Below, one piece after another: positions 38,058-48,081 of a stretch of 64,000 nucleotides of DNA. A program made the translations under genes and the position numbers. Source of the DNA: Bartonella harrusi (GTDB taxonomy: Bacteria; Pseudomonadota; Alphaproteobacteria; Rhizobiales; Rhizobiaceae); contig NZ_CP101114.1 in NCBI RefSeq assembly GCF_024297065.1, forward strand, positions 1,178,001 to 1,242,000. Reading direction: 5' to 3'. The notes under the pieces were generated by a model. The model was not told the origin of the DNA and did no database searches. It saw only the letters and a program-made list of their open reading frames with translations. Position 1 is the stretch's first letter. Every line of letters begins with the position of its first letter.

Positions 38058-38957
38058 CTCTTTATGTTTTCCATGGATGACTTTTTCATTACCTATCATA
38101 CCGTGTAGTATCAGGCCGGCCCTATCATACTATTTACTGGCCCCCAATGTTGGAACAGCCCTTGCTATTTAGACAATTCATAAGAGGCATTTTTGCTCCT
38201 TTCTTTAGAGTTTTTTACCCACACATCAGCCCCGCTTATGACATGCAGAAACATAGTTTTGATGATTGATTGAGCATGAGATGAGATGAGATGAGATGAG
38301 ATGAGATGAGATGAGATGAGATGAGATGAGATGAGATGAGATGAGATGAGATGAGATGAGATGAGATGAGATGAGAGAATATTACAATATTCGGGTGTCT
38401 CATTCAACATGCAAAACGATAAATTATCCGTTATAAATCAATGCGTTGTCGTATCAATATAGCAACTTATTAGCATAAAAACTGATCATTTAAACGTAAT
38501 AAAGGTCTTTTCCAATGCACAGTTTTACGTATAAATGTTATAAATTATTTCGTAAACACCTCAGGGAAAATCATAATATACGATTTTATAAAGATTCATT
38601 ATCGTACACGTTATTGATTATACGAGGTTAAGAAAAAATAGCACCAGTCATTAAGTTTCATGAAAAAATTATTCGATAAATGTTCTTTTGTATAACAATC
38701 GTGATAGGCAAAAAACAATTCAAATATAACATAATCAAGAAAAGAATTGTTTCTTGTAATATAAAAAATCTTTAATATTCAATATATTATATAAAATATC
38801 CTCAAGTGCTCATGTTTTTGTTTCTTTTGTCACTGATTTTTCATTATTTATAAGCATAAACAAACAAACTTTTATTCATTTAATAATTTGAATATTATTA
38901 AAAACATGAAATATATAATTGCATCATTTTACTGCAAATAAATGAAAGAAAAGATTC
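38058..38957. other. non-coding region containing the 5-bp repeat array
   Basis: About 900 bases between the paralogue cluster and thrC. Apart from the repeat (separate entry) it has no supported gene. A minus-strand frame across the repeat (38165-38410) encodes a repeating LISSH pentapeptide; it has no recognisable domain. Confidence 0.4.
38276..38375. repeat. 20 perfect tandem copies of ATGAG
   Basis: One hundred bases made only of the 5-bp unit ATGAG, without any interruption. The unit length is not a multiple of three, so slippage would shift any reading frame through it. Perfect copies imply recent expansion and probably variation between strains. Confidence 0.95.
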
Positions 38958-40355
38958 ATGAAATATATTAGCACAAGAGGTGAAGCCCCTGTTCTAGGCT
39001 TTACTGAAACGATCATGACTGGTCTCGCACATGATGGAGGGCTTTATCTACCAGAAAAATTTCCTCAATTATCACCCAATGCATTACGAGCACTGCGCGG
39101 TCAATCCTATACAACAATTGCCAAAAAAGTTCTCTGGCCTTTTGTGAATGAGGAAATCGAATATACCTCTTTTGAAAAAATGATTGCTGAAACTTATGCC
39201 ACTTTCCATCATCCAGCAATCTGCCCATTACTCCAAACTGGAACAAACGAGTTTATCCTTGAACTTTTTCATGGCCCCACTTTGGCGTTTAAAGATGTCG
39301 CAATGCAATTTCTTTCAAGGTTGATGGATCACGTTCTCACTAAAAAAAATAAACGGGCAACGATTATTGCTGCTACATCAGGTGATACTGGTGGTGCCGC
39401 AATACAAGCCTTTGCTGAAAGAAAACATTCAGATATTTTCATTTTGTTTCCTAAAGGACGCGTTTCACCTCTTCAACAACGACAAATAACGACTAACCAA
39501 AGCAGTAATGTTCATGCCATTGCTATTGATGGAAACTTTGATGATTGCCAAGCGCTTGTCAAAGGAATGTTTAACGATCATACCTTTCGACAAAAAACAG
39601 CTCTTTCTGGTGTTAACTCTATAAACTGGGCACGCATTATGGCGCAAATCGTTTACTATTTTTCATCTGCACTTTCCCTCGGTGCTCCTGATAGAGCTGT
39701 TTCATTTACTGTTCCTACTGGAAATTTCGGTGATATTTTTGCAGGTTATGTTGCTGCCCGTATGGGGTTACCGATCGCACAGCTCATCATTGCAACAAAT
39801 GATAATGACATCCTCGTACGTACATTAACCAGCGGTACTTATGAAACACAACCGATAACCCATACAACATCACCGTCCATGGACATTCAAGTCTCTTCTA
39901 ATTTTGAACGCTTACTCTTTGAAAGTAATGATCGTGATTCAGTATGGATTCGCAATGCAATGGAAAACTTGAGAAAATCAGGATCCTTTCATCTTAATGA
40001 AAAACAACTTAAGAATATTCGTTCTTTATTTTCTGCTGGGAAAAGCAACATAGCTGAAACAGCACAAACGATTGACCATGTTTATAAAGAAAGCGGTTAT
40101 CTTGCTGATCCACACACAGCTGTTGCTCTTAAAGTAGCGCGTGAAAACAAACAGCCATATATTCCAATGATAGTCCTTGCCACCGCTCATCCTGCAAAAT
40201 TTCCTGATGCTATCAAAAATGCCTGTGGAATTCATGCGCCCTGTCCATCTAGTTTGAACAATTTAATGGAATCCGAAGAACGTTTTATAAGTCTTGCTAA
40301 TAATGAAAAAATAGTAAAAGATTATATTTCTTTAAAATCATGCGCATCTTATTGA
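38958..40355 (+). CDS. thrC: threonine synthase
   Basis: 465 residues. N-terminal MKYISTRGEAPVLGFTE, PLP-Lys in HGPTLAFKDVAMQFL, TSGDTGGAA phosphate loop, QRQITT motif and VPTGNFGDIFAGY. Long (class II) bacterial type. Converts O-phosphohomoserine to threonine; homoserine kinase (thrB) lies further on, at 47140-48081. Followed 84 bases later by the M16 peptidase gene. Confidence 0.95.
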   Translation: MKYISTRGEAPVLGFTETIMTGLAHDGGLYLPEKFPQLSPNALRALRGQSYTTIAKKVLWPFVNEEIEYTSFEKMIAETYATFHHPAICPLLQTGTNEFILELFHGPTLAFKDVAMQFLSRLMDHVLTKKNKRATIIAATSGDTGGAAIQAFAERKHSDIFILFPKGRVSPLQQRQITTNQSSNVHAIAIDGNFDDCQALVKGMFNDHTFRQKTALSGVNSINWARIMAQIVYYFSSALSLGAPDRAVSFTVPTGNFGDIFAGYVAARMGLPIAQLIIATNDNDILVRTLTSGTYETQPITHTTSPSMDIQVSSNFERLLFESNDRDSVWIRNAMENLRKSGSFHLNEKQLKNIRSLFSAGKSNIAETAQTIDHVYKESGYLADPHTAVALKVARENKQPYIPMIVLATAHPAKFPDAIKNACGIHAPCPSSLNNLMESEERFISLANNEKIVKDYISLKSCASY

Positions 40356-40439
40356 AGTTAGCTGCATTGAGTCAAATCAACAATCTTCCAATTGCCCTTA
40401 ATAATAAGGTATTTGGCTTATTAATGGAGTCATAAAGAC

Positions 40440-41717
40440 ATGCGTGTAGATATTAGTCGCCTTAGTAATGGTATGACGATCGCCACACATACAATGCAAC
40501 AGATTGAAAGTGTAGCGCTTGGAATATGGGTTAAAGTTGGTTCACGCAATGAGACCTGTGCACAACACGGTATCGCCCATCTTCTCGAACATATGGCTTT
40601 CAAAGGAACGCAAAACCGTACAGCCTTTCAGATTGCAACCGATATTGAAGATGTTGGCGGTGAAATTAATGCTACGACCAGTACTGAAACAACTGCATAT
40701 TTTGCACGCGTACTTAAAAAAGATGTACCGCTTGCCATTGATATTCTCGCTGATATTTTGATGTGTTCAAAATTTGATGAAAATGAATTGGAACGAGAAA
40801 AACAAGTGGTATTTCAAGAAATTGGTGCCACTCATGATGTCCCTGATGATATTGTTTTTGATCACTTTACTGAAACAGCGTTTCGTCACCAAGCTCTTGG
40901 TCGCTCTATTTTAGGGACTCCCAAAACAATTCAATCCTTTACATCTGCTGATCTCCATAATTTTATGAATCAGCAATATAGTGCAGACCGTATGATCATC
41001 GTTGCAGCAGGAGCGGTACAACATAAAAATTTTTTGCAAGAGGTTGAAAGCCGCCTTAGCACTTTTCGTTCCCATGCAACAGCACCACTCACCAATCTTG
41101 CTAATTATGTTGGTGGAGATTTTCGTGAATATCGTGATTTAATGGACACACAAGTTGTTCTAGGATTTGAAGGACGTGCTTATCATGCACGTGACTTTTA
41201 TACTGCGCAAATTCTTTCAATTATACTTGGTGGTGGTATGTCATCACGCCTCTTCCAAGAAGTAAGGGAAAAGCGTGGATTATGCTATTCTATTTATGCT
41301 TTTCATTGGGGTTTCTCAGATACTGGACTTTTTGGAATTCATGCTGCCACCGGACAAGAAGGGTTAAAGGAACTTCTTCCAGTGATTCTTAATGAGCTCT
41401 CTAAAGCTAGCAAAAATATTCATGCCAATGAACTTCAACGAGCACAAGCACAATATCGTGCGAACCTTATAATGTCACAGGAAAATCCATCTAGTCAAGC
41501 ACATCTCATTGCCCGTCAAATGCTTCTTTACGGTCGCCCCATTCCCATATCCGAAACAATGAAACGCTTAGATCTCATTACTCCTGCAAGATTAACTGAT
41601 TTAGCACATCGCCTTTGTATCAATTCTACTCCAACATTAGCCGCTATCGGACCTGTTGGTCCTCTCATGAATTTTGATGATTTAACATCAATCCTTTCAT
41701 ACAAAAAGTCAGATTAA
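40440..41717 (+). CDS. M16 zinc peptidase (mitochondrial processing peptidase-like)
   Basis: 425 residues. Inverted zinc motif HLLEHMAFKG (HxxEH) with the third ligand Glu in ELEREKQVVFQEI. The glycine-rich loop GGGMSSRLFQEVREKRGLCYSI lies in the second half, as in the MPP/PqqL group. The thrC-M16 order is common in Rhizobiales. Substrate unknown. Ribosome site GGAG lies 10 bases upstream. Confidence 0.88.
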   Translation: MRVDISRLSNGMTIATHTMQQIESVALGIWVKVGSRNETCAQHGIAHLLEHMAFKGTQNRTAFQIATDIEDVGGEINATTSTETTAYFARVLKKDVPLAIDILADILMCSKFDENELEREKQVVFQEIGATHDVPDDIVFDHFTETAFRHQALGRSILGTPKTIQSFTSADLHNFMNQQYSADRMIIVAAGAVQHKNFLQEVESRLSTFRSHATAPLTNLANYVGGDFREYRDLMDTQVVLGFEGRAYHARDFYTAQILSIILGGGMSSRLFQEVREKRGLCYSIYAFHWGFSDTGLFGIHAATGQEGLKELLPVILNELSKASKNIHANELQRAQAQYRANLIMSQENPSSQAHLIARQMLLYGRPIPISETMKRLDLITPARLTDLAHRLCINSTPTLAAIGPVGPLMNFDDLTSILSYKKSD

Positions 41718-42157
41718 ATGAAAATCTTCTCAAAATGCTTTCGTGCGTATAGAGACATATTTTTATAAAGTAGCTCCATCATAATATGCACAGATTTTAT
41801 AATAAAATTTACCACAAAAGTTCTTTTTACTAAATAAGTTTGGGAAATATTTATCAAAGAGCTGTACAAAACTACCAAATGCCTCCTTCATGTGATAAAG
41901 TCATTGCCAAGCGAAGTTGTCTCTATGAAATGTGAAAGCTCATGGTTTGATTTTGCCCTACAAAAATATAAAACTCTATCAGCTTCAAACTTCACTAAAG
42001 TAAATGAGGGGTTGATCTGTTTTTGTATAAAATCTTATGACTTTTCAAAAGAAAACAATAACCGCTTGTTATGTAGATCAAATGATAAAAGGTGGACGTT
42101 TTTTCTCGAAAATCTAAATTAAAATTAAATATCCTATAATATTGAGAGTGGGACATT
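41718..42157. other. spacer between M16 peptidase and GGDEF-EAL genes
   Basis: About 440 bases. A plus-strand frame of 76 codons (41892-42122) is open but has no family features, no good ribosome site and odd composition. It may be the remnant of a lost gene. I do not call it a gene. Confidence 0.4.
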
Positions 42158-45046
42158 GTGAAGAGTTTGCGTAAAGTCATTGACATCATTTTTATTATTA
42201 TTGTCAGTTCTTTTATCCATCTTACGCCAGTACAGGCAATTGAACCAGTTAAAATTTCTTCTCAAGATGCTGCTCTTGATCTTTCAAAAGCAATAGAAAT
42301 TCATCATACAAATAACTCTATCTTTCAAACAAGTACAGCTCCAGGACCAGATGGTATTGTATGGCGCATTGAGGTCCAAGCAAAAAGTGAAAACTTTTCT
42401 GGAAATTGGGCCGTGTTTTCTCTTGCAAATCCTACAGACGAACAAATCGATCGTCTTATCGTTGCTCCACATTATCGTATGGCTCATTCAGGATTTCTTT
42501 GGCCAGATCTCGGATCAGCAAGGATTCAATCCATTACTCCAAGTGAAGGCTTTTCTCTCGATCGTCAAGCGAGTGCGAACTCTGATATCTTTCGTATTAC
42601 ACTGAACCCTGGCGCTGTCGTTACATTTGTTGCTGAACTCAATTCTGCAAACCTACCGCAAATCTATTTATGGCAACCTGAAGCCTATAAGGATGCCATC
42701 AATTCTTATACACTTTATCATGGTATTCTTCTTGGTATATCAGGTCTTTTAGCACTCTTGCTAACCGTTCTTTTTGTCGTTCGTGGAACAGGACTCTTTC
42801 CTGCAACAGCTGCTATCGCTTGGGCAGTACTCTTCTATATCGGTATTGACTTTAACTTTTTAAATAAATTTTTTGCAATTACTTTAACAACACAACCAAT
42901 CTGGCGTGCTGGGACAGAAGTAGCACTTGCTGCTACACTCTTCATTTTCCTTTTTACTTATCTACGCCTTAATCGTTGGCATTATCACTTCAGTTATGGT
43001 GCAATCATATGGACCATCGCTCTTTGTGGTCTTGGAACATTTGCTGTTTATGATCCAACCAGAGCAGCTGGAATTGCTCGTCTGTCTTTTGGACTTACTG
43101 CCATACTTGGTATAATTCTCATCAGCTATTTTTCCATTCGCAACTATGACCGAGCCATCATGATTATCCCAACATGGCTGCTCATTAGCTTCTGGTGCGT
43201 TGGAGCCTATGCATGCATAGCAGGGTCTTTAAATAATGACATTATTCAGCCCGCATTAGCAGGGGGATTAGTCCTTATCATTCTTCTTGTTAGCTTTACT
43301 GTTATGCAGCAAACTTTTTCCAATGATGCTTTCCATGAAGGAATTTTTTCCGACCTTGAACAACAAGTGCTTGCTGCAAAGGGCGCCGGAAATATTATTT
43401 GGGACTGGGATATTGAACGTGACCGCATCGTTGTGCACCCAAACATGGCAACCCTTTTTGGTACTGAACCCCACAAACTCAATGGTTCTATGCGTAACTG
43501 GATTTCAGCCTTGCACTACGATGATCGTGAGCGCTTTCAAGCCATATTAGATATTATTCTTAAAAACAAAAAAGGGCGTATTGATCAAGTTTTTCGGTTG
43601 TCTTCTGGTGGTGGTTATTATCATTGGTTCTCTCTTCGTGCACGACCAGCTATGCAAAAAGATGGCAAAATTACGCGTGTTATTGGAACCATTGTCAATA
43701 TTACCAACCATAAAAAAGCTGAAGAACGTTTATTGCACGATGCTATTCACGATAGCTTAACAGGACTTCCTAACCAACAAATTTTCTTCGACAGACTACA
43801 GAATTATACTTCTTTGGCTAAAGCGAATATCAAAATTAAACCCACTGTCTTTATGATTGACTTTGATAATTTCCGTCAAATTAATCGCAAATTAGGAATA
43901 GCTGTTGGTGATACTGTATTGCTCATCATAGCACGTCGATTAAGCCGCCTTATTAACTTTCAAGATACCTTATCACGTCTTTCCGCAGACCGTTTTGCAA
44001 TTATTTTACTCAGTGAAACTGAACCACAGAAAATTGCAGCATTTGCTGATCATCTGCACAAAACAATTTCAGCGCCTATTTCACTTACAGAAAAAAAAAT
44101 AACACTCTCAACATCAATTGGACTCGTCACATGGAGTGAAAGTAGATCCACCGCTAAAGATATTTTAAATGATAGTGAACTAGCAATGATCCGCGCCAAA
44201 CAAATGGGAGGTAACCATATTGAACCTTTTCGCCCCAATTTTCGTACCTTAGGCATTGAACATAACACTATGGGAAAAGATATTCATTACGCTATAAAAC
44301 GTAATGAAATAAAAATCCTCTACCATCCTATCCTTAATTTATCAGATGGACACATTATTGGTTTTGAAACAATTGTAGAATGGCATCATCCAAATTATGG
44401 AAATTTAAATGTCTCTGATTTTATCAAGATCGTAGAAAATGAACAAATGGTTATGAATTTATCCCAATTCATCATCGATAATGCCGTCCTTGATCTTACA
44501 AATGTACAAGAAAAATTCTCCCAACAATCTTTCTTTATTTCCATTAATTTACCAAGCACAGAAATGGTTCATCCGCGCTTCATCAGTCAATTGCGCTCTA
44601 CTTTACTGCGACACCCGCTCAATAAAGGGGGGTTGATGATAGAAATATCTGAGTTTGTCTTAAGAAAAAATCCTGAACAATCAGCTCATTTTCTTGAACA
44701 AATTAAAGCCCTTGGCATGAATCTTGCTCTTGATAACTTCGGAACAGGTTATTCGTCACTGGCTTATCTTGTGCGTTATCCATTCGACATGGTTAAATTG
44801 GATCGTTCACTTATTTCAATAGACTCTCTCAAAAAAAGAATTGTTCTCAAGTCCATTATTAATATGGCAACCGATCTTAATTTGCAAATTATCGCAGAGG
44901 GCGTTGAAAATGAAAAAGAAGCAATTTTTCTCCGTCAAGAAGGTTGTAAATATGTTCAAAGTATACTTGTTACGAAGCCAATTGCTATCGAAGAATTAAT
45001 CACTCTTGTTCAAAATCATTTTCCTTATATAAGAAAAACATCATGA
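42158..45046 (+). CDS. membrane PAS-GGDEF-EAL protein, degenerate cyclase motif
   Basis: 962 residues, GTG start. Signal/TM at about 7-27, a periplasmic sensor of about 160 residues, a 7-helix-like membrane block (about 190-385), a PAS domain (about 405-515), then GGDEF and EAL domains. The GGDEF signature reads SADRF (LSRLSADRFAIIL), so cyclase activity is unlikely. The EAL motif reads ETIVEW, keeping the metal-binding Glu; NLP, EISE, VKLDRS and AEGVE are present, but the usual DDFGTG is DNFGTG, with one metal ligand changed. It may bind c-di-GMP or be a weak phosphodiesterase. Likely a c-di-GMP signalling protein of the inner membrane. Confidence 0.85.
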   Translation: MKSLRKVIDIIFIIIVSSFIHLTPVQAIEPVKISSQDAALDLSKAIEIHHTNNSIFQTSTAPGPDGIVWRIEVQAKSENFSGNWAVFSLANPTDEQIDRLIVAPHYRMAHSGFLWPDLGSARIQSITPSEGFSLDRQASANSDIFRITLNPGAVVTFVAELNSANLPQIYLWQPEAYKDAINSYTLYHGILLGISGLLALLLTVLFVVRGTGLFPATAAIAWAVLFYIGIDFNFLNKFFAITLTTQPIWRAGTEVALAATLFIFLFTYLRLNRWHYHFSYGAIIWTIALCGLGTFAVYDPTRAAGIARLSFGLTAILGIILISYFSIRNYDRAIMIIPTWLLISFWCVGAYACIAGSLNNDIIQPALAGGLVLIILLVSFTVMQQTFSNDAFHEGIFSDLEQQVLAAKGAGNIIWDWDIERDRIVVHPNMATLFGTEPHKLNGSMRNWISALHYDDRERFQAILDIILKNKKGRIDQVFRLSSGGGYYHWFSLRARPAMQKDGKITRVIGTIVNITNHKKAEERLLHDAIHDSLTGLPNQQIFFDRLQNYTSLAKANIKIKPTVFMIDFDNFRQINRKLGIAVGDTVLLIIARRLSRLINFQDTLSRLSADRFAIILLSETEPQKIAAFADHLHKTISAPISLTEKKITLSTSIGLVTWSESRSTAKDILNDSELAMIRAKQMGGNHIEPFRPNFRTLGIEHNTMGKDIHYAIKRNEIKILYHPILNLSDGHIIGFETIVEWHHPNYGNLNVSDFIKIVENEQMVMNLSQFIIDNAVLDLTNVQEKFSQQSFFISINLPSTEMVHPRFISQLRSTLLRHPLNKGGLMIEISEFVLRKNPEQSAHFLEQIKALGMNLALDNFGTGYSSLAYLVRYPFDMVKLDRSLISIDSLKKRIVLKSIINMATDLNLQIIAEGVENEKEAIFLRQEGCKYVQSILVTKPIAIEELITLVQNHFPYIRKTS

Positions 45047-45091
45047 ATAAAATATTGTATGAAATCAAAAAACTTGAAAAAGAATGAAAAT

Positions 45092-45694
45092 CTAAGCGTG
45101 TCCCATTTCAGAAGCGAGATAGGTTGGGTTGATTCCCATGCGAATTAAACTTTCATCATATTTGCGACTTAAATCACTTTCAAAAATAAAACTAGGTGAT
45201 GTGGAGCTAATTAACCAACCATTCGTAGAAATTTCTGCCTCAAGCTGCCCCGCTTTCCATCCAGCATAACCTAATGCAATCAACGCATATTGTGGACCTT
45301 GTTCACAACTCATCGCTTTCAAGATATCAATCGTTGCAGTAAAACAGATTTTATCCGCAATAAAAACAGTTTCTTTACAAGCATAATCATCTGAATGCAG
45401 TACAAAACCCCTTGAAGGATCTACAGGTCCACCATAGCGTACTGGAAACTTTTTTATCGGTTCAGAAAGGCATTTTTTTTGGCCACTGTCTATGACACCA
45501 AGGTGAAGCAAAAGCTCTGGAAAATCAATATGGTGCAATTGATTAAGAATAATCCCCATAGCACCAGCATCAGAATGCGCACAAATATAAATAACAGAAC
45601 GCATAAAGCGTTTGTCATCCATTCCTGGCATTGCTATGAGTAACTGTCCCCCCAAAAAACCATTACACTGCTTCATCAATCTGTTATTCTCCAT
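45092..45694 (-). CDS. YqgE/AlgH family protein
   Basis: 200 residues: [29 protein letters not shown] and GAMGIILNQ at the N-terminus, [18 protein letters not shown] in the middle, and [16 protein letters not shown] near the C-terminus. This is the complete YqgE/UPF0301 signature. Cellular role unclear in all bacteria. Transcribed divergently from the DsbD-N-like gene, with a spacer of about 50 bases, so they share a promoter region. Confidence 0.9.
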   Translation of the reverse strand: MENNRLMKQCNGFLGGQLLIAMPGMDDKRFMRSVIYICAHSDAGAMGIILNQLHHIDFPELLLHLGVIDSGQKKCLSEPIKKFPVRYGGPVDPSRGFVLHSDDYACKETVFIADKICFTATIDILKAMSCEQGPQYALIALGYAGWKAGQLEAEISTNGWLISSTSPSFIFESDLSRKYDESLIRMGINPTYLASEMGHA

Positions 45695-45747
45695 AATTTA
45701 CATGATAAAATTCACTTTAGTTAGTACAACAGGAAAATAAAGTTCCA

Positions 45748-46602
45748 ATGAAAAAAATCCAAACATTTACAAATTTACAAAATAGCGTAATTGCTCTTTA
45801 TAAAAGATTTTTAGTTACTTTAAGTTTAACATTCATCATTTTAGAATTACTTAATTTCTCTGTCAGCGCTCAAACAAAACCAAACACAGATCTTTTTGCA
45901 ACATCTTGGTATGAAGCAGATGGTGGACGTATCAGATTGGCTCTTACTGAACCATCTCCCTCTGGAATAAGAGATGGTATTATTGAAATTGTTCTTAAAC
46001 CAAACTGGAAAACCTACTGGCGCAATCCAGGCAATTCAGGCATAGCAGCATTTTTTCACTTCAATCAACAGGTTTCTTATGAAATCTTTTATCCTACACC
46101 ACAACTCTATGAGACAGAAAATGATTGGTCTTTTGGCTACAAAGATAAAGTCGTATTACCTTTTACTCTTTCCGGTTTGAGTAACAATTTAAGTGGCACT
46201 TTAACTGTTGGATTGTGTTACAAAATCTGTCTTCCACTTACTGTTAATTTTGATTTTTCTCCATCTCTTCAAAAGAATAAACGTCTTCCTTTGTCCTTGT
46301 TAAAGGAAGCTCAAGATGCCTTACCCCGTCCGACGCAGCATGAAATGAAAATAAGCGCTGAAAAAAAGATAAATACCCTCTTCATCAAAATACAAAAGAA
46401 TGATGACATTCCCCCTCACTCCCTCTTTTTAGATGGAGGAGACATGCAAATTGGACCAGCAAAAAAAGTACGTGAGAACGCCAACAACACACTCTTTAGT
46501 GCTCCAATTTATTTCATAGCAGATAAAGAAAACCACACTGTTTTTTATACAGTTTCTTTTAAAAGCCATGCTTTAAGTGGTACATTTACACTTTATGAAT
46601 AA
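45748..46602 (+). CDS. exported DsbD N-terminal-domain-like protein
   Basis: 284 residues. TM/signal at about 22-45, then an immunoglobulin-like DsbD-alpha/ScsB-type domain: NWKTYWRNPGNSG, the FPTPQLYE-like stretch, FGYKDKVVLPFTL and GLCYKICLPL, where the two Cys (CxxxC) are the redox pair. The DsbD transmembrane and thioredoxin parts are absent, as in many Alphaproteobacteria. Likely passes or accepts electrons in the periplasm; partners are elsewhere. Confidence 0.75.
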   Translation: MKKIQTFTNLQNSVIALYKRFLVTLSLTFIILELLNFSVSAQTKPNTDLFATSWYEADGGRIRLALTEPSPSGIRDGIIEIVLKPNWKTYWRNPGNSGIAAFFHFNQQVSYEIFYPTPQLYETENDWSFGYKDKVVLPFTLSGLSNNLSGTLTVGLCYKICLPLTVNFDFSPSLQKNKRLPLSLLKEAQDALPRPTQHEMKISAEKKINTLFIKIQKNDDIPPHSLFLDGGDMQIGPAKKVRENANNTLFSAPIYFIADKENHTVFYTVSFKSHALSGTFTLYE

Positions 46603-46650
46603 CCATCTCTTCTGCCCCCCGTAGCAAAAGAGAAAGACTTATAAAAAGGA

Positions 46651-47118
46651 TTATTTTTCAAAACATCCGTTTTGGCGATATTGAGTAATTGCTTTCCGAG
46701 CAAGAGCATCTGCCCGTTCATTATCGGGGTGTCCGGCGTGCCCTTTTACCCAATGCCATCTGACAGTATGACGAGAACAAGCCTCTTCAAGAGCTTGCCA
46801 TAACTCTCTATTTTTTACAGGGCTTTTTGACGCAGTACACCAATTATTCTTCTTCCATCTTGCAAGCCACACAGAGATCCCGTTGCGTACATAACTTGAG
46901 TCCGTATAAAGATCGACAAAACACGATTCTTTTAGTGCCTGCAATGCCTGAATGGCTGCCATCAGTTCCATTTGATTGTTGGTTGTTTGCACTTCTCCAC
47001 CATAAAGTTCACGTTCATGACCATTCCAGCGTAAAATTGCTCCCCATCCTCCAACTCCAGGATTACCGGAACAAGCGCCATCTGTATAAATTTCAACGAT
47101 TTTTTGTTGATTTAGCAT
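46651..47118 (-). CDS. rnhA: ribonuclease HI
   Basis: 155 residues with the four catalytic acids: Asp in [12 protein letters not shown], Glu in [13 protein letters not shown], Asp in [12 protein letters not shown], and Asp in [11 protein letters not shown]. The basic handle KKNNW is present. It removes RNA in RNA-DNA hybrids. Third gene of the ispH-thrB-rnhA operon, 21 bases after thrB. Confidence 0.95.
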   Translation of the reverse strand: MLNQQKIVEIYTDGACSGNPGVGGWGAILRWNGHERELYGGEVQTTNNQMELMAAIQALQALKESCFVDLYTDSSYVRNGISVWLARWKKNNWCTASKSPVKNRELWQALEEACSRHTVRWHWVKGHAGHPDNERADALARKAITQYRQNGCFEK

Positions 47119-47139
47119 ACACTCACAAACCTAGTTCAC

Positions 47140-48081
47140 TCAGAGAACCCACATTACTGAAAAAACAAAGCTTATGCCAATACTCCCATGGATTTTTTTT
47201 ACGACAAAGCTCTCTAACGGTGTATTAAACCAATCATAAAGGCGTGTAAGTAAAAAACGTAAGGAAGCACCACGTGCAAACAAAATCATAGCCTTCATTT
47301 CTAAAGGAACTAATGGTCTTATTTTTTGATAATTTTCCAACAAGCTCCGTGCTTTGAGAATATTATAGGAATGGTCCTGTTCAAAGCACCAAGCATTCAA
47401 ACAGATAGCTAAGTCATAAGCCAAAAAATCATTACACGCAAAATAAAAATCTATAATACCAGAAAGACGATGATTCAAAAAAAATACATTATCATTAAAT
47501 AAATCAGCGTGAATAATCCCTGTTGGTAAATTTGATGGCCAATTTTCTTGTAAAAAAGACAATTCCTTATTAATTTTTTGCTCAAATTTTTCTAACAACT
47601 TGTCTTTACTCTTTTTGCACTGCTCCCATAATAATTTCCAATCCATGATAGAAAGAGTATTTTTACGGCTCCGTGTGAAACTCTGTCCTGCTAAATGCAT
47701 TTGTGCTAAACTCGTTCCTACCTCACCACAATGACATATATCGGGCTGACGAATCCATTTTCCTTCCAAAAAGGTAATAATGGCAGCAGGACGCCCTGCT
47801 AATTCATCAATCATTGTTCCATCATTTTGCACCACGGGTTGAGGGCACGCAATTCCACACTTCCTTAAATGCTGCATCAGACTGCAAAAAAAAGGCAAAT
47901 CATCTTTTGAAATGCGTTTTTCATAAAGTGTTAGAACAAATTTCCCTTTTGTCGTATACAGCATGAAATTAGAATTTTCGATCCCTTCGGCTATACCTTG
48001 ATAAGATAAAAGCGAACCTATCGGATAGCGTGATAAAAATACCTTCAAATCATTCGGACGAATATTTGTATAAACTGCCAT
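47140..48081 (-). CDS. thrB: homoserine kinase (APH-fold type)
   Basis: 313 residues. This is the phosphotransferase-fold ThrB of Alphaproteobacteria: GIAEGIENSNFML, KFVLTLYEKR, the catalytic segment GIIHADLFNDNVFF, and IIDFYFACNDFLAYDLA (metal Asp). It makes O-phosphohomoserine for ThrC. The start overlaps the ispH stop by one base. Confidence 0.92.
   Translation of the reverse strand: MAVYTNIRPNDLKVFLSRYPIGSLLSYQGIAEGIENSNFMLYTTKGKFVLTLYEKRISKDDLPFFCSLMQHLRKCGIACPQPVVQNDGTMIDELAGRPAAIITFLEGKWIRQPDICHCGEVGTSLAQMHLAGQSFTRSRKNTLSIMDWKLLWEQCKKSKDKLLEKFEQKINKELSFLQENWPSNLPTGIIHADLFNDNVFFLNHRLSGIIDFYFACNDFLAYDLAICLNAWCFEQDHSYNILKARSLLENYQKIRPLVPLEMKAMILFARGASLRFLLTRLYDWFNTPLESFVVKKIHGSIGISFVFSVMWVL

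Noticed and set aside
38276..38375. CRISPR array
   Set aside because: The repeat is 5 bp with no spacers, so it is a simple tandem repeat.
38165..38410. Minus-strand open frame with LISSH repeats
   Set aside because: It exists only because the 5-bp repeat lacks stops in this direction; no signal, domain or ribosome site was seen.
41892..42122. 76-codon open frame between the M16 peptidase and GGDEF-EAL genes
   Set aside because: No family features, no good ribosome site and atypical amino-acid make-up; kept only as a possible gene remnant.
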